This document shows positions 41,540 to 49,976 of a stretch of DNA of 64,000 nucleotides, in pieces (the stretch's first letter is position 1; each line of letters begins with the position of its first letter). The stretch lies in NCBI GenBank assembly GCA_963819975.1, contig CAWFYE010000019.1, positions 1 through 64,000 on the forward strand, in the 5' to 3' direction. The notes below the pieces were generated by a model. The model worked only from the letters and a program-made list of their open reading frames with translations. It was not told where the DNA came from and did no database searches. Position numbers and translations under genes: made by a program. The stretch comes from Palsa-1392 sp963819975 (GTDB taxonomy: Bacteria; Verrucomicrobiota; Verrucomicrobiia; Chthoniobacterales; UBA10450).

Positions 41540-42661
41540 ATGAACTTGCCGCTCCTCACTTCACGCTCCCGCGTGATGCTCTTTGCCCCACATCCCGATG
41601 ACGAGTCTCTCGCCACCGGCGTGTTCCTGCAGCGGGCCGTTGCGGCGGACGCAGCGGTCCGGGTCGTTTATGCGACCGACGGCGAGCGGAATTGCTGGCC
41701 GCAACGCCTGCTCGAAGGCAAGGTGCGGATCGGCGAGAGCGACCGTCGGCGCTGGGGGGTGCGACGTCAGGCGGAGGCGCTGGCCGCCCTGCGTACTCTT
41801 GGGGTGGGACCGAAATGCATCGAGTTTCTCTCGTTGCCCGACCAGGGCGTGACCGATCTTTTGCTCGCTGGCTGCGATGAAACCCTGCAACGCCTGGCGA
41901 GAGTCATCCGTTCCTGGGAACCGACCCATCTGCTCATGCCCTCGGCGGCCGATACGCATCCCGATCACAGTGGGCTGGCCGTGCTACTCGGAGTTGCGAT
42001 TGACGATCATTTGCCCCCGCGACACGGGCTGACCCAACTCCATTATCTCGTGCACGGAACCAGCGAATCCTTTGCTCGTGAAGCGCACGAGCTTTCCAGC
42101 AGCCCGCTGGAAAAAAGATTGAAGCGCCGCGCAATTGTCTGTCACGTCACGCAAGTCGCACTCTCTCGCCGCCGCTTTCTGGCCTATGCCAAACGCCCCG
42201 AGCGCTTCGTGATCGGCAATCGTGAAACCATCCGCGCCTGCGACGGACCGGTCCGTTCCTTCCTGCGCGATTGCGGCGAACTTCGCCTCCACGTCGCTTT
42301 CACCCTCAAGCCACTGCGGGCCGAGGGCGCCTCACTCTACCTCCTCGGGCATGATGCGAACGGCGATCTCCGCCGTCTGCGCACTACTCTTCCGGGCCGC
42401 AGCACGAGGATCGACCTGATCGATTGCGCGACTGGCGCGATCGCCTGCGTGGGGCGTTATCAGGGCGACGCTTTTACCGCGGAGATATTTCTGCCGCTGC
42501 ACGGTTTTGCCGTCAGCCGCCCGGTTTTTGTGAAACTCGACCGGCGCGTCTGGTTTTTCGACGAAGCCGGCTGGATCGAGATTGCCGCGCCCGTCCCCCA
42601 GCCGGCGGTTTTCCGCCGGGCGGCGACTGCGCCGCGCGAGCTCGCGGTTGCCGAGCGATAA
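41540..42661 (+). CDS. PIG-L family deacetylase
   Basis: A 373-residue protein of the PIG-L/LmbE family. The zinc-binding motif is APHPDDESL (His18, Asp20, Asp21), with the second part DTHPDHSGLAVLL. Members deacetylate N-acetylglucosamine-type groups on glycans, mycothiol or bacillithiol precursors. The C-terminal half (from about residue 235) is not part of the core domain and resembles a beta-rich accessory domain. There is no companion thiol-synthesis gene, so the substrate is unknown. Confidence 0.88.
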   Translation: MNLPLLTSRSRVMLFAPHPDDESLATGVFLQRAVAADAAVRVVYATDGERNCWPQRLLEGKVRIGESDRRRWGVRRQAEALAALRTLGVGPKCIEFLSLPDQGVTDLLLAGCDETLQRLARVIRSWEPTHLLMPSAADTHPDHSGLAVLLGVAIDDHLPPRHGLTQLHYLVHGTSESFAREAHELSSSPLEKRLKRRAIVCHVTQVALSRRRFLAYAKRPERFVIGNRETIRACDGPVRSFLRDCGELRLHVAFTLKPLRAEGASLYLLGHDANGDLRRLRTTLPGRSTRIDLIDCATGAIACVGRYQGDAFTAEIFLPLHGFAVSRPVFVKLDRRVWFFDEAGWIEIAAPVPQPAVFRRAATAPRELAVAER

Positions 42662-42668
42662 TTATTTC

Positions 42669-43121
42669 ATGAGCCTCGCCCAGCAAATCGATTCCGACCT
42701 GAAAGACGCGATGCGTGCCAAAGACGCGACCAGGCTTGGCGTCCTGCGGATGTTGAAATCCGCCCTCAAATACGCCGCGATCGAAAAATCGGGTGCGGAA
42801 GGCGAGCTGGATGAGGCCGAAGCGACCGCGGTTATCCGCAAACAGGTCAAACAACGCCAGGATTCGATCGAGAGCTTTGAGAAAGGCGGCCGGGCCGAGC
42901 TGGCGGAAAAGGAAAAAGGCGAGCTCGCGATTTTGAACACCTATCTCCCGGCTGCGATGAGCGCGGAGGATATTTCCCGGCTCGTTAGGGAAACGATCGC
43001 GGAAGTCGGCGCCACCTCGCGCGCGCAAATGGGCGCGGTCATGAAAGCGCTCGGCCCGAAAGTCGCGGCGCGAGCCGACGGCAAAACGCTCAGCCAGGAA
43101 GTCCAGCGGCAGTTGGGATGA
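42669..43121 (+). CDS. YqeY/GatB-like protein
   Basis: A 150-residue protein of the YqeY family, related to the tail domain of GatB, with the usual MSLAQQIDSDLKDAMRAKDA start and later KQRQDSIESFEKGGRAELAE, ILNTYLPAAMSAEDISRLVR and MGAVMKALGPKV. The domain helps bind tRNA in the amidotransferase; free-standing YqeY proteins are widespread and of uncertain role. It starts seven bases after the deacetylase stop. A TCGTTAGGG nonamer variant lies at 42982. Confidence 0.88.
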   Translation: MSLAQQIDSDLKDAMRAKDATRLGVLRMLKSALKYAAIEKSGAEGELDEAEATAVIRKQVKQRQDSIESFEKGGRAELAEKEKGELAILNTYLPAAMSAEDISRLVRETIAEVGATSRAQMGAVMKALGPKVAARADGKTLSQEVQRQLG

Positions 43122-43152
43122 GGGCCCGAGAATTTCGATTCTCGGGATCGCG

Positions 43153-43836
43153 ATGCTGACCGCGATCATTGTCGCCGGCGGGAGCAGCCAGCGCATGGGG
43201 TTCGATAAACTCTTCGCGACGCTGAATGGCCGGCCTGTCCTGGCGCACTCGATCGCGGCCTTCGAGCGAGCCGAACCCGTCACCGACATTATTTTGGTTG
43301 GGCGCGCTGTGCGCCTGCACGAATATGAAAAAATTGTTGCCGACGAGGGTTTCGGAAAAGTTTCGGCGGTCATCCCCGGCGGGGCGCGGCGGCAGGATTC
43401 GGTTCGCTGCGGACTGGAGCAGCTAAAGGCCGCGGCTGAGTTTGTAGCTGTCCACGACGCCGCCCGCCCGCTCGTTAGTCCAGAGTTGATCGAGCAGATC
43501 TTCCATCTTGGGCGCACGCATGGCGGAGCCGCCAGCGCCGCTCCCGTGATTGATACTTTGAAGCGGGTTGATCGAGATCATTTCGTGGTGGGTGGAGTCG
43601 AGCGGACCGATCTCTTCGCCGTCCAAACGCCGCAAATCTTTCGGCGTGATCTTTTGGAAAAAGCCTATCGGGCGGTTTTCAAAGAGGGAGGGGAAGTAAC
43701 CGACGAGATATCGGCAGTCGAGCGCGTCGGGGGCAAAGTGGCGCTTTTGCCTAACGAAGCGCCAAATTTCAAGATCACATATCCGGCCGACATTGGGCTG
43801 ACCGAATTCCTTCTCCGCCAGCGAGCCGCTCGGTAG
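43153..43836 (+). CDS. ispD: 2-C-methyl-D-erythritol 4-phosphate cytidylyltransferase
   Basis: A 227-residue IspD enzyme of the non-mevalonate isoprenoid pathway, which joins CTP and methylerythritol phosphate. The nucleotide loop is IVAGGSSQRMGFDKLFATLN, followed by VHDAARPLVSPELIEQI and later FAVQTPQIFRRDLLEKAY and TDEISAVERVGGKVALLPNE. All are family signatures. Its operon partner ispF is not adjacent. The exact nonamer at 43749 encodes Pro-Asn-Glu near the C-terminus. Confidence 0.93.
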   Translation: MLTAIIVAGGSSQRMGFDKLFATLNGRPVLAHSIAAFERAEPVTDIILVGRAVRLHEYEKIVADEGFGKVSAVIPGGARRQDSVRCGLEQLKAAAEFVAVHDAARPLVSPELIEQIFHLGRTHGGAASAAPVIDTLKRVDRDHFVVGGVERTDLFAVQTPQIFRRDLLEKAYRAVFKEGGEVTDEISAVERVGGKVALLPNEAPNFKITYPADIGLTEFLLRQRAAR

Positions 43837-43841
43837 CACCA

Positions 43842-43861
43842 GCCAGGCGACTTTGCCTGGC
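43842..43861 (+). terminator. Hairpin after ispD
   Basis: GCCAGGC, a six-base loop (GACTTT), then GCCTGGC form a perfect seven-pair stem just after the ispD stop. No T-run follows, so it may be a weak terminator or an RNA-processing hairpin. Confidence 0.4.
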
Positions 43862-43890
43862 GAAGGAAATCGGGCGAGAGAAACGGTGAA

Positions 43891-44307
43891 ATGAGTGTGC
43901 AGGTTTATGGAATTAATCACCTCGCGATCGAGGTGGACGATGTCGCGAGGGCGGTCGCGTTCTACAAGGATGTTTTCCAGCTCCAGAAAATGGATCAAGG
44001 CGAGGGCGACGCCTTCTTCAAAATCGGCGAGCACCAATTCCTCGCCATTTTCAAAGTTGAAAAGCTCCAGCCCGACCGAACGAAACATTTCGGCCTCATC
44101 GTGCGCGACAAGGCGCAACTGAAGGAAGTGCGCGAGAAACTGACGAAAAAATACGGACTCAAATTGATCGAGGGTTTTCGGTGCGATTTTCACGATCCGT
44201 TTGGCAATCGCATCCAGGTCGTGGATTTGCACGACGAGTCGTTGGTCTGGCTCCTCCCCTACCGCGAAGTACAGAAAGCCGGGATCAAATTCGGCGACGC
44301 TGGATAG
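43891..44307 (+). CDS. VOC family (glyoxalase-like) protein
   Basis: A 138-residue protein of the vicinal oxygen chelate superfamily. The metal-ligand pattern is recognisable: NHLAIEVDDVARAVAFYKDV (His near the start), KHFGLIVRDKAQLKEV, and FHDPFGNRIQVVDLHDES with a late acidic ligand. Members include glyoxalase I, fosfomycin-resistance proteins and dioxygenases; this one cannot be assigned more narrowly. It is unlinked to any clear pathway. Confidence 0.85.
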   Translation: MSVQVYGINHLAIEVDDVARAVAFYKDVFQLQKMDQGEGDAFFKIGEHQFLAIFKVEKLQPDRTKHFGLIVRDKAQLKEVREKLTKKYGLKLIEGFRCDFHDPFGNRIQVVDLHDESLVWLLPYREVQKAGIKFGDAG

Positions 44308-44316
44308 GCCGTTTGC

Positions 44317-45291
44317 TTAGAAGTGTTGCCTAACGAGCGGAAGAAGCGTTTTCACATCCGCCGATTTGAAGATGCGGCTCTTCTCCCGTCGGGCCGGCAG
44401 GGGGAGCTCGCGAACCCGAAGAAGTCCACCGTTTTTCCAAACCCAGGCATCTGGGTTGTAAGGCCCGACTTTTCTCGGATCACTCCAGGTGTGGATGGAA
44501 ATGAGACGGTCGGAAAGCGCCGCCGCGATGTGCATCGGGCCGCTGTCGACGCTGACCGTGAAACGCGCCCGACGGATGAGCCAAATGAGCTGCAGGATGG
44601 TGGTGTGATTGAGCAGGTTGACGCAATTGTCGGGCACGGGCAGGTCGCGCCTGGTTCGGCCTACGATGACGACGCGCCGCGGAGCAAGAGCATGGCAGAA
44701 TTCTTCGACCGCCAGGTCGCTGAGCGACTTCCTTTGTCCGCGAGCGAAAGGGTGAAAAAGGACGAACGGTTCGTCTTCGTCGAAACGTTCCACCCGGTCT
44801 CCGGTCGGAAGCGGAAAGCGCAAAGGTCGCTCGATCGGCACGCCGAATTTTTCCACGAGCGAGAGGTAGCGTTCGACCGCGTGCGCCTGACGATCGACCG
44901 TCGCGGTCACCTGGTAAAAAAGATGCGCACCTTCGCGCGCGTCACTCATGCCGTAGAACGCGCGCGGATGGCTTATCTTGCCGATGAGCGCGCTCCGGAG
45001 CAGGCCTTGAAAATCGAAGGCGATATCCGGCCGCAGTCGCCCGACCTGGCGCAGCCAGGGCAGGAGATGCTTCGACATGCCGAAGCTCCCGAGATCGCCG
45101 CGCGGAAAAATGTGGACATGATCGACGCTCTTGTTGCCGCGCAGGAGCGGCGCCCATTCCGGGTTGATGACCCATGTGACGTCGGCCTCCGGGTAAGCGT
45201 CGCGCAGCAGGGCCGCCGCGGGCAGAGTGTGAACGATGTCGCCTAACGAACTCGGCTTGATGATCAGGATGGAGGAAATCGCCGGATTCAA
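44317..45291 (-). CDS. Glycosyltransferase family 9 (heptosyltransferase-like)
   Basis: About 324 residues. It begins ISSILIIKPSSLGDIVHTLP, the GT9 start pattern, and later has HPFARGQRKSLSD (the sugar-nucleotide region) and VSVDSGPMHIAAALSDRLIS. GT9 enzymes such as WaaC and WaaF transfer heptose to the inner core of lipopolysaccharide at the inner membrane. There is no ATG at the expected place; TTG at 45291 was chosen to fit the family length. Upstream is A/T-rich intergenic sequence with an ATCCTGTTAATCC motif. Exact nonamers lie at 44328 (end of gene) and 45241 (Ser-Leu-Gly near the N-terminus). Confidence 0.82.
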   Translation of the reverse strand: MNPAISSILIIKPSSLGDIVHTLPAAALLRDAYPEADVTWVINPEWAPLLRGNKSVDHVHIFPRGDLGSFGMSKHLLPWLRQVGRLRPDIAFDFQGLLRSALIGKISHPRAFYGMSDAREGAHLFYQVTATVDRQAHAVERYLSLVEKFGVPIERPLRFPLPTGDRVERFDEDEPFVLFHPFARGQRKSLSDLAVEEFCHALAPRRVVIVGRTRRDLPVPDNCVNLLNHTTILQLIWLIRRARFTVSVDSGPMHIAAALSDRLISIHTWSDPRKVGPYNPDAWVWKNGGLLRVRELPLPARREKSRIFKSADVKTLLPLVRQHF

Positions 45292-45404
45292 TTGGACAGG
45301 AGTAACAGGATTTTTGGGATGATGAGGATCGGACCAATGCGCCTGGTAGTCAGTATTTCCTGATCCAGCGAATCCACCAAATCCTGTTAATCCGGTCCGA
45401 TGGC

Positions 45405-46127
45405 CTAACGACCGACCGCGAGGCGATCGGCCAGCCGGTCGGGCAGACCGGCCGCGCGGATTTTTCGTTGCGCGGTTTCGAGATCGTATTTGACCCGGCG
45501 TTCCTCGACCACCTGGCGGTCGGTATGCAGGATGCAATAGGCAGCGCGCCAATCGCGGTCGCGCGGCTGACCGATGCTGCCGGGGTTGATGAAATATCTT
45601 TTCCCGGCGGAAAGAATGATCTGCCCCACGGTGATGCGGCGCACGTTTTCATCGTGTACGAATGCGGTCGGCCAATGGGTGTGACCGAAAAAGCAGAGGG
45701 AGGTATGCTGGCAGGTAAAGCTGGCGATGGCGTCGAGATCGTTGAAGACGTAGCCCCACTGGCCGGGGGTATCGAGGGTAGCGTGAACGATGGTGAAATC
45801 GCGCACCTGTCTCGTGAGGCGGAGATCGGCCAACCAGGCCTTGTCGTCGTTCGAAAGCTGCGCGCGGGTCCAGTCGATCGCTTCCTCGGCCAGCTCATTG
45901 AAGCCTTCAGTCGAGCTGACGATCGAGACCTGCTCATCGTGATTTCCTTTCACGACCGGACATTCGAGTTCCTGGATAATTTTCAGGCACTCTTTCGGGT
46001 TGGCGTTGTAGCCGACGATGTCGCCGAGACAAACGAAGTGGGTGCAATTCTGCGTCCTGGCATCAGCCAGCACGGCCTCGAGGGCTTCGAGGTTGGAATG
46101 GATGTCGCTGAGTATGGCGAAACGCAT
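45405..46127 (-). CDS. Metallophosphoesterase (YfcE/diadenosine tetraphosphatase-like)
   Basis: A 240-residue calcineurin-like phosphoesterase. Metal motifs are ILSDIHSNLEAL, FVCLGDIVGYNANP, VVKGNHDE and CFFGHTHWPTAF, in the order of this superfamily. It would hydrolyse phosphodiesters or phosphomonoesters, with an unknown substrate. The TAG stop (45405-45407) falls inside an exact nonamer copy at 45403-45411, so the motif supplies the stop codon. Confidence 0.88.
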   Translation of the reverse strand: MRFAILSDIHSNLEALEAVLADARTQNCTHFVCLGDIVGYNANPKECLKIIQELECPVVKGNHDEQVSIVSSTEGFNELAEEAIDWTRAQLSNDDKAWLADLRLTRQVRDFTIVHATLDTPGQWGYVFNDLDAIASFTCQHTSLCFFGHTHWPTAFVHDENVRRITVGQIILSAGKRYFINPGSIGQPRDRDWRAAYCILHTDRQVVEERRVKYDLETAQRKIRAAGLPDRLADRLAVGR

Positions 46128-46138
46128 CGGCAGCAGGA

Positions 46139-46897
46139 TTACTTCTCGTTCTCGGGAATGCGCTCATACAACGGAATTGCGAGTTTTTCTTCGAGAAATT
46201 TCAGCCGACTGAGGAGAGTGGGCAGTCGCTCGTGCTCGCCGAGGTCGTAAAGCTGCCGGAGCGCCTCGTAGGCTTCGCGTTCGTGGCCGGGCGCGAAGGA
46301 GAGTTCATAGCCGGCGAAACGCTTGTCGTACTCCGGCGCTCCCGGGAGAGCGGCGGCGCGCGCGTAATACTTGGCGGCGGCGGCATGGTTCTGGAGTTTT
46401 TCTTTGTAAAGGCGGGCGAGCGATTCGTAGAGTTGGGGCCGGTCTGGATTATTTTTGATCCCGCGCTCGAGGAAATTTTTTCCGAGGTCGATGTATTCGC
46501 GCTGAGCCTTGCGCCGCAGGAAGTCGTTAGGCAAGGTTTCATCTTGGAGCGCGGCGACGCTCGCATTCCAGGCCATGTGCCAGGCGGCCATGTCCCAGAA
46601 AAGGACAGAGCGCGGCTGGAGCGTGGTCGCTTGCCGAAAGAGGAGGAGAACACGACCCCACTCCGTTCTTTCCCAGGCGACGTGCGCCTGAATGAAAATA
46701 ACGTCCGCCACGAGCGAACGAAATCCGCTCAACGCGGCCAGGAAACCGAGCTGCCCGATCTGTTCGCGCAGATTGAGCCCGAGCTGAGCCTGATGAAAAT
46801 ATGCGCTCCGATGTTGCTCGGTGAGTCTGCTCTCGATCGGCAGGCGAAGCGCGCCGAAGAGGAGAAGGAGCGTGCCGATGATGGCACCGCGAATCAT
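46139..46897 (-). CDS. Membrane-anchored TPR-like protein of the ABC cluster
   Basis: About 252 residues. An N-terminal hydrophobic segment (MIRGAIIGTLLLLFGALRLP) is followed by helical tetratricopeptide-like repeats (RQATTLQPRSVLFWDMAAWH, LERGIKNNPDRPQLYESLAR, AAAKYYARAAALPGAPEYD). Such domains hold protein complexes together. The ATG at 46897 overlaps the ABC permease stop (ATGA), so it is translated with it and likely serves the same exporter. An exact nonamer lies at 46524 over Pro-Asn-Asp codons. Confidence 0.75.
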   Translation of the reverse strand: MIRGAIIGTLLLLFGALRLPIESRLTEQHRSAYFHQAQLGLNLREQIGQLGFLAALSGFRSLVADVIFIQAHVAWERTEWGRVLLLFRQATTLQPRSVLFWDMAAWHMAWNASVAALQDETLPNDFLRRKAQREYIDLGKNFLERGIKNNPDRPQLYESLARLYKEKLQNHAAAAKYYARAAALPGAPEYDKRFAGYELSFAPGHEREAYEALRQLYDLGEHERLPTLLSRLKFLEEKLAIPLYERIPENEK

Positions 46898-47781
46898 AAC
46901 TCTTTTCCGTGGAAGGAAACCCAGGCAAAGAACAGATAGATCGAGGTGTAGACGCAACTGAGGACCGCGGTTTGGGCGAAGAGCGCCAGCGGAATAGCGG
47001 TGCCGGCGACGACGTCATCGACCAGGTTAAAAAGCTGCAGATCGGGAAAGGCGAGGGCGACGAGGGCGAGGAACATCTTGGCCAGCCAGCCGCCGGCGTG
47101 TTCCTGGAGCCAGTATTCGCGGGCCGTCGCCTGGAGGTGACCGATGAAATAAATGAAAACCATCACCACGATGGTGAATATGTTGGAGGAGGCGAAGGTG
47201 GAGATGAAGAGGGTGAGGGAGGCGAGGAGAGCGGCCTTGAGATAGATGACAAGGATGCCAGGGAAGAGGTTGGCGTTGAAGGCCGACTCCTTCAGACTGC
47301 GGAGCGCCGACTCTACCTGCTCGGGGCGCAGTCCGGCTGTTTCGCGCAACATCTCGTTTGCCAGCATGTGTTCCCTAACGAAAAGAACAGCAAGAAAAAG
47401 AACGCTCATCGCGAGAATGCTGAGGCCGAGGAGAAGAAGAACGCCGGCCAGTTTTCCGATCAGATATTCGTAACGGGGCACCGGCTTGGCCAGGATGGTG
47501 TAGATGGTGCGATCCTCGAGATCGCGGGGGAGGAGCTGGGCCGTGGCGACGATCGCGAGGAGAGAAGTGAAGATGCTCATCGCGCCTAACGAAACATCTT
47601 TCAGGACCCGGAATTCCTGTTGGAAACTGAGCCGGGCCATGAAGAGCGAGTTCCCGATCAGGAGGAGAGCGAAGATAAGAAGGAAATAAAAGACCTTTAG
47701 CCTAACGAGTTCGGTGAAGGTGTTGCCGGTGATGGCGGCGATCCGGGCGGGCGAAAATGAGCGATGTCTGATTTTGGACAT
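46894..47781 (-). CDS. ABC transporter permease
   Basis: A 295-residue permease of the ABC-2 type (six or more spans), with a conserved membrane signature around LPRDLEDRTIYTILAKPVPR near the first third. It partners with the ATP-binding gene directly upstream, three bases apart. The substrate is unknown; exporters of this organisation move drugs, polysaccharides or gliding-motility components. Exact nonamers at 47584 and 47700 and a CCCTAACGA at 47373 make this the densest gene for the motif. Confidence 0.85.
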   Translation of the reverse strand: MSKIRHRSFSPARIAAITGNTFTELVRLKVFYFLLIFALLLIGNSLFMARLSFQQEFRVLKDVSLGAMSIFTSLLAIVATAQLLPRDLEDRTIYTILAKPVPRYEYLIGKLAGVLLLLGLSILAMSVLFLAVLFVREHMLANEMLRETAGLRPEQVESALRSLKESAFNANLFPGILVIYLKAALLASLTLFISTFASSNIFTIVVMVFIYFIGHLQATAREYWLQEHAGGWLAKMFLALVALAFPDLQLFNLVDDVVAGTAIPLALFAQTAVLSCVYTSIYLFFAWVSFHGKEL

Positions 47782-47784
47782 CGT

Positions 47785-48648
47785 TTACGTCCCACCCCCG
47801 GCGGGCGGCGTTTTCGTCGCCTCAAGGAACAAGCCCTCCAGCGTGGTCTGTGGCTGGCGCTGTTCGACAAGGCGAGTGTCAGACTTTTCGAGGAGCGCCG
47901 AAATCCGCGCGAGGATTTCGGGAGTGGCGTTTTCGAGGATGAGTTCGGTCTGGTTCTTGATCGCGAGCAGATCTTCGACCCGGCCTTCCCTGACGAGAAC
48001 GCCATGGGCGAGGATGCCGACCCGGTCGCAGATCTCCTGGACCTGGGCGAGGAGATGCGAGGAAAGAAGAACCGTGATACCGCGCCGTTTCAGATTCAGA
48101 ATCAAGTCGCGAATCTCGCGCGAGCCGGCCGGATCGACGCCCGCCGTCGGCTCGTCGAGCACGACCAGTTTGGGCTCCTGAATGAGCGCCTGGGCCAGTC
48201 CGATGCGCTGGAGCATGCCCTTGGAGTAGCCACCGAGCCGGCGGTCGCGCGCGTCCTGCAGGCTCACGAGATCGAGCAATTCGTTCGTCCGGGCCTGCAA
48301 CTTCTTCCCGTGCAAACCGCAAAGTTTCCCATAGAAACGGAGTGTCTCTTTACCGGTCAGGTATTTGTAGAAATACGGATTCTCGGGAAGGAAGCCGACT
48401 GCTTCCCGGCTCCCGACCTCGCGGCTGTCGCGACCGAAAATTTTTGTCGTGCCCGTGCTGACCGTGACGAGACCGAGAATGATTTTCAAGGTCGTGCTCT
48501 TGCCCGATCCATTAGGCCCAAGCAGGCCGTAAACCTGACCGGGAGCGACTTCCAGATTCAGCCCGCGGACGGCTACCAGTTTCGCGCGCCGGAAAGGGAT
48601 CGGGAAAACCTTTGTCAGGTTCTGCACCGTGACTGCTGGCTCAGTCAT
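47785..48648 (-). CDS. ABC transporter ATP-binding protein
   Basis: A 287-residue ATPase. It shows Walker A (GLLGPNGSGKSTTLKIILGL), signature motif (YSKGMLQRIGLAQALIQEP), Walker B (LVVLDEPTAGVD) and the H-loop (LLSSHLLAQ). It energises the adjacent permease. The start at MTEPAVTVQ gives normal length and overlaps the acylphosphatase gene by eight bases. It has no close link to the acylphosphatase function. Confidence 0.92.
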   Translation of the reverse strand: MTEPAVTVQNLTKVFPIPFRRAKLVAVRGLNLEVAPGQVYGLLGPNGSGKSTTLKIILGLVTVSTGTTKIFGRDSREVGSREAVGFLPENPYFYKYLTGKETLRFYGKLCGLHGKKLQARTNELLDLVSLQDARDRRLGGYSKGMLQRIGLAQALIQEPKLVVLDEPTAGVDPAGSREIRDLILNLKRRGITVLLSSHLLAQVQEICDRVGILAHGVLVREGRVEDLLAIKNQTELILENATPEILARISALLEKSDTRLVEQRQPQTTLEGLFLEATKTPPAGGGT

Positions 48649-48916
48649 GGCGAATTTCGAAGCCGCGCGCCGAAGGTGGCTCGGCCATAATGGATTCCCT
48701 TTGATTGCGGATGTGCGCCCGCAATTCGCTTTGCCCAATCGCCTCAATGAAGGCGCGCACTTCCGGTTCTTCGCCGCTCGCCTGTAGCTCGACGCGGCCG
48801 CCCGGCAGGTTGCGCACCCAACCGACGACTTCGAAACCCATGGCGACGCGCTTAACCGACCAGCGAAAGCCAACGCCCTGGACGTTACCCTCAAAGAAAA
48901 CCTGCAATGAAATCAT
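48641..48916 (-). CDS. acyP: Acylphosphatase
   Basis: A 91-residue enzyme that hydrolyses acyl phosphates. The active-site loop (FFEGNVQGVGFRWSVKRVA) holds the conserved Arg, with the catalytic Asn in VVGWVRNLPGGRVELQASGE. The start at MISLQVFF was chosen because a longer frame adds a non-homologous head. It overlaps the ABC ATPase start by eight bases, which suggests co-transcription. Confidence 0.9.
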   Translation of the reverse strand: MISLQVFFEGNVQGVGFRWSVKRVAMGFEVVGWVRNLPGGRVELQASGEEPEVRAFIEAIGQSELRAHIRNQRESIMAEPPSARGFEIRHD

Positions 48917-49054
48917 GGGTGCGGTGGCGGCGAAAGGGAGCAGCTTGCGCGAGGGATGGCTCGACGCAAACGCGGTATTTATCTCAAACACGCGGGCGCG
49001 CGCAAGCTTATCGCTGTAAGAATGCGACCTGCGAAGACGGGCGCGGGGAAGGGC

Positions 49055-49540
49055 CTACTGATCAGGCAGCGGCGCGGGCTCGTAACGGAAATCGGGTGCC
49101 GGGCTCAATTCCGGAAGCGGCTCGGGCGGTGCGATGAGGCGCGGATCGTTGGAATCGAGCCCGAACTGTTCCCCTTGTTCGCTATGGCTGGCGACGATCG
49201 GGGTCGTCAACTCGGGCGGCGGTGCGAGCTTCTCCTCCACGAGCGTGTCCGCCGCTGGCCGGATATCCTCGCTCGCGACGTAGCCGCTTTCGCCATCCTG
49301 TAATTTTACTTTCACGTAACCGAACGAGGGCCGGATCACTTGCATAATCGAGTCGTGCGGCAACTGCATGTCCGGCCCGTTACCCTGCTGCGGACCGTAA
49401 CGATAAAAGGGCGTCTGGCTGGCCGCGACCGCATACCAGGTATCGGTTCCTCCGGAAAAAACCTTTGGCTTGCCGGAAGAAGCGCAACCGGCCGCGAGCA
49501 TGGCTGCGGTGGCGAACGGGAGGAGGCAACGCGCCTTCAT
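49055..49540 (-). CDS. Lipoprotein with an SH3-like region
   Basis: A 161-residue lipoprotein with the lipobox LAAGC at about residues 15-19. The mature region begins KPKVFSGGTDTWYAVAASQT, then MQVIRPSFGYVKVKLQDGES and GYVASEDIRPA, which matches bacterial SH3-type domains. The Pro-rich tail (APPPELTTPIVA; PPEPLPELSPAPD) is disordered. Its start overlaps the stop of the next gene upstream by four bases. It is likely attached to the outer membrane. Confidence 0.75.
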   Translation of the reverse strand: MKARCLLPFATAAMLAAGCASSGKPKVFSGGTDTWYAVAASQTPFYRYGPQQGNGPDMQLPHDSIMQVIRPSFGYVKVKLQDGESGYVASEDIRPAADTLVEEKLAPPPELTTPIVASHSEQGEQFGLDSNDPRLIAPPEPLPELSPAPDFRYEPAPLPDQ

Positions 49541-49974
49541 TTATAGCTGTAAACGAAACAAACGCCCGCAGGTTCACCTTCTGTCAGCGTCACTCTGACA
49601 AAATACTCTCCGCTCTTGTCCACGGACAGTCCAGAAGCCGCTTTCGTGCCCGAGTTGAATTTTTCTCCGGCGACCTGGGTGCCTTTCTCATCGAACAAGT
49701 CGACCGTCAGTTTCTTCGCTTTGTCAGTCGCACCGGCGGAAAACCAATAGTCGTTCCCGGCATAGAGATTGACCGCGATCAGTTTGCTTTCGCCCTTGGC
49801 AAGGGTGCCGACCCAATGTCCATCCCGGAGTTTGAAGCCGTCGTTCGCGAAAGCACCTGCCAGTTCCAAGGCGACCTCCCGGGCCGCGACTTCCTGGTCG
49901 GTTTCGGCGAGGGCGCGACAGCAAATCGCGAGCCCGATCAACATCGTTAGGCAAAGAGAAATGTGGCGGCGCAT
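49537..49974 (-). CDS. Small exported protein, unknown function
   Basis: A 145-residue protein with a signal peptide (ISLCLTMLIGLAICCRALA). The mature part (LAGAFANDGFKLRDGHWVGT; NLYAGNDYWFSAGATDKAKK; LTVDLFDEKGTQV) resembles a small beta-sandwich such as a pre-peptidase C-terminal domain, but is not assignable with confidence. It is in a three-gene run on the minus strand. The exact nonamer at 49944 lies over the signal peptide (Leu-Thr). Confidence 0.65.
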   Translation of the reverse strand: MRRHISLCLTMLIGLAICCRALAETDQEVAAREVALELAGAFANDGFKLRDGHWVGTLAKGESKLIAVNLYAGNDYWFSAGATDKAKKLTVDLFDEKGTQVAGEKFNSGTKAASGLSVDKSGEYFVRVTLTEGEPAGVCFVYSYK

Positions 49975-49976
49975 GA

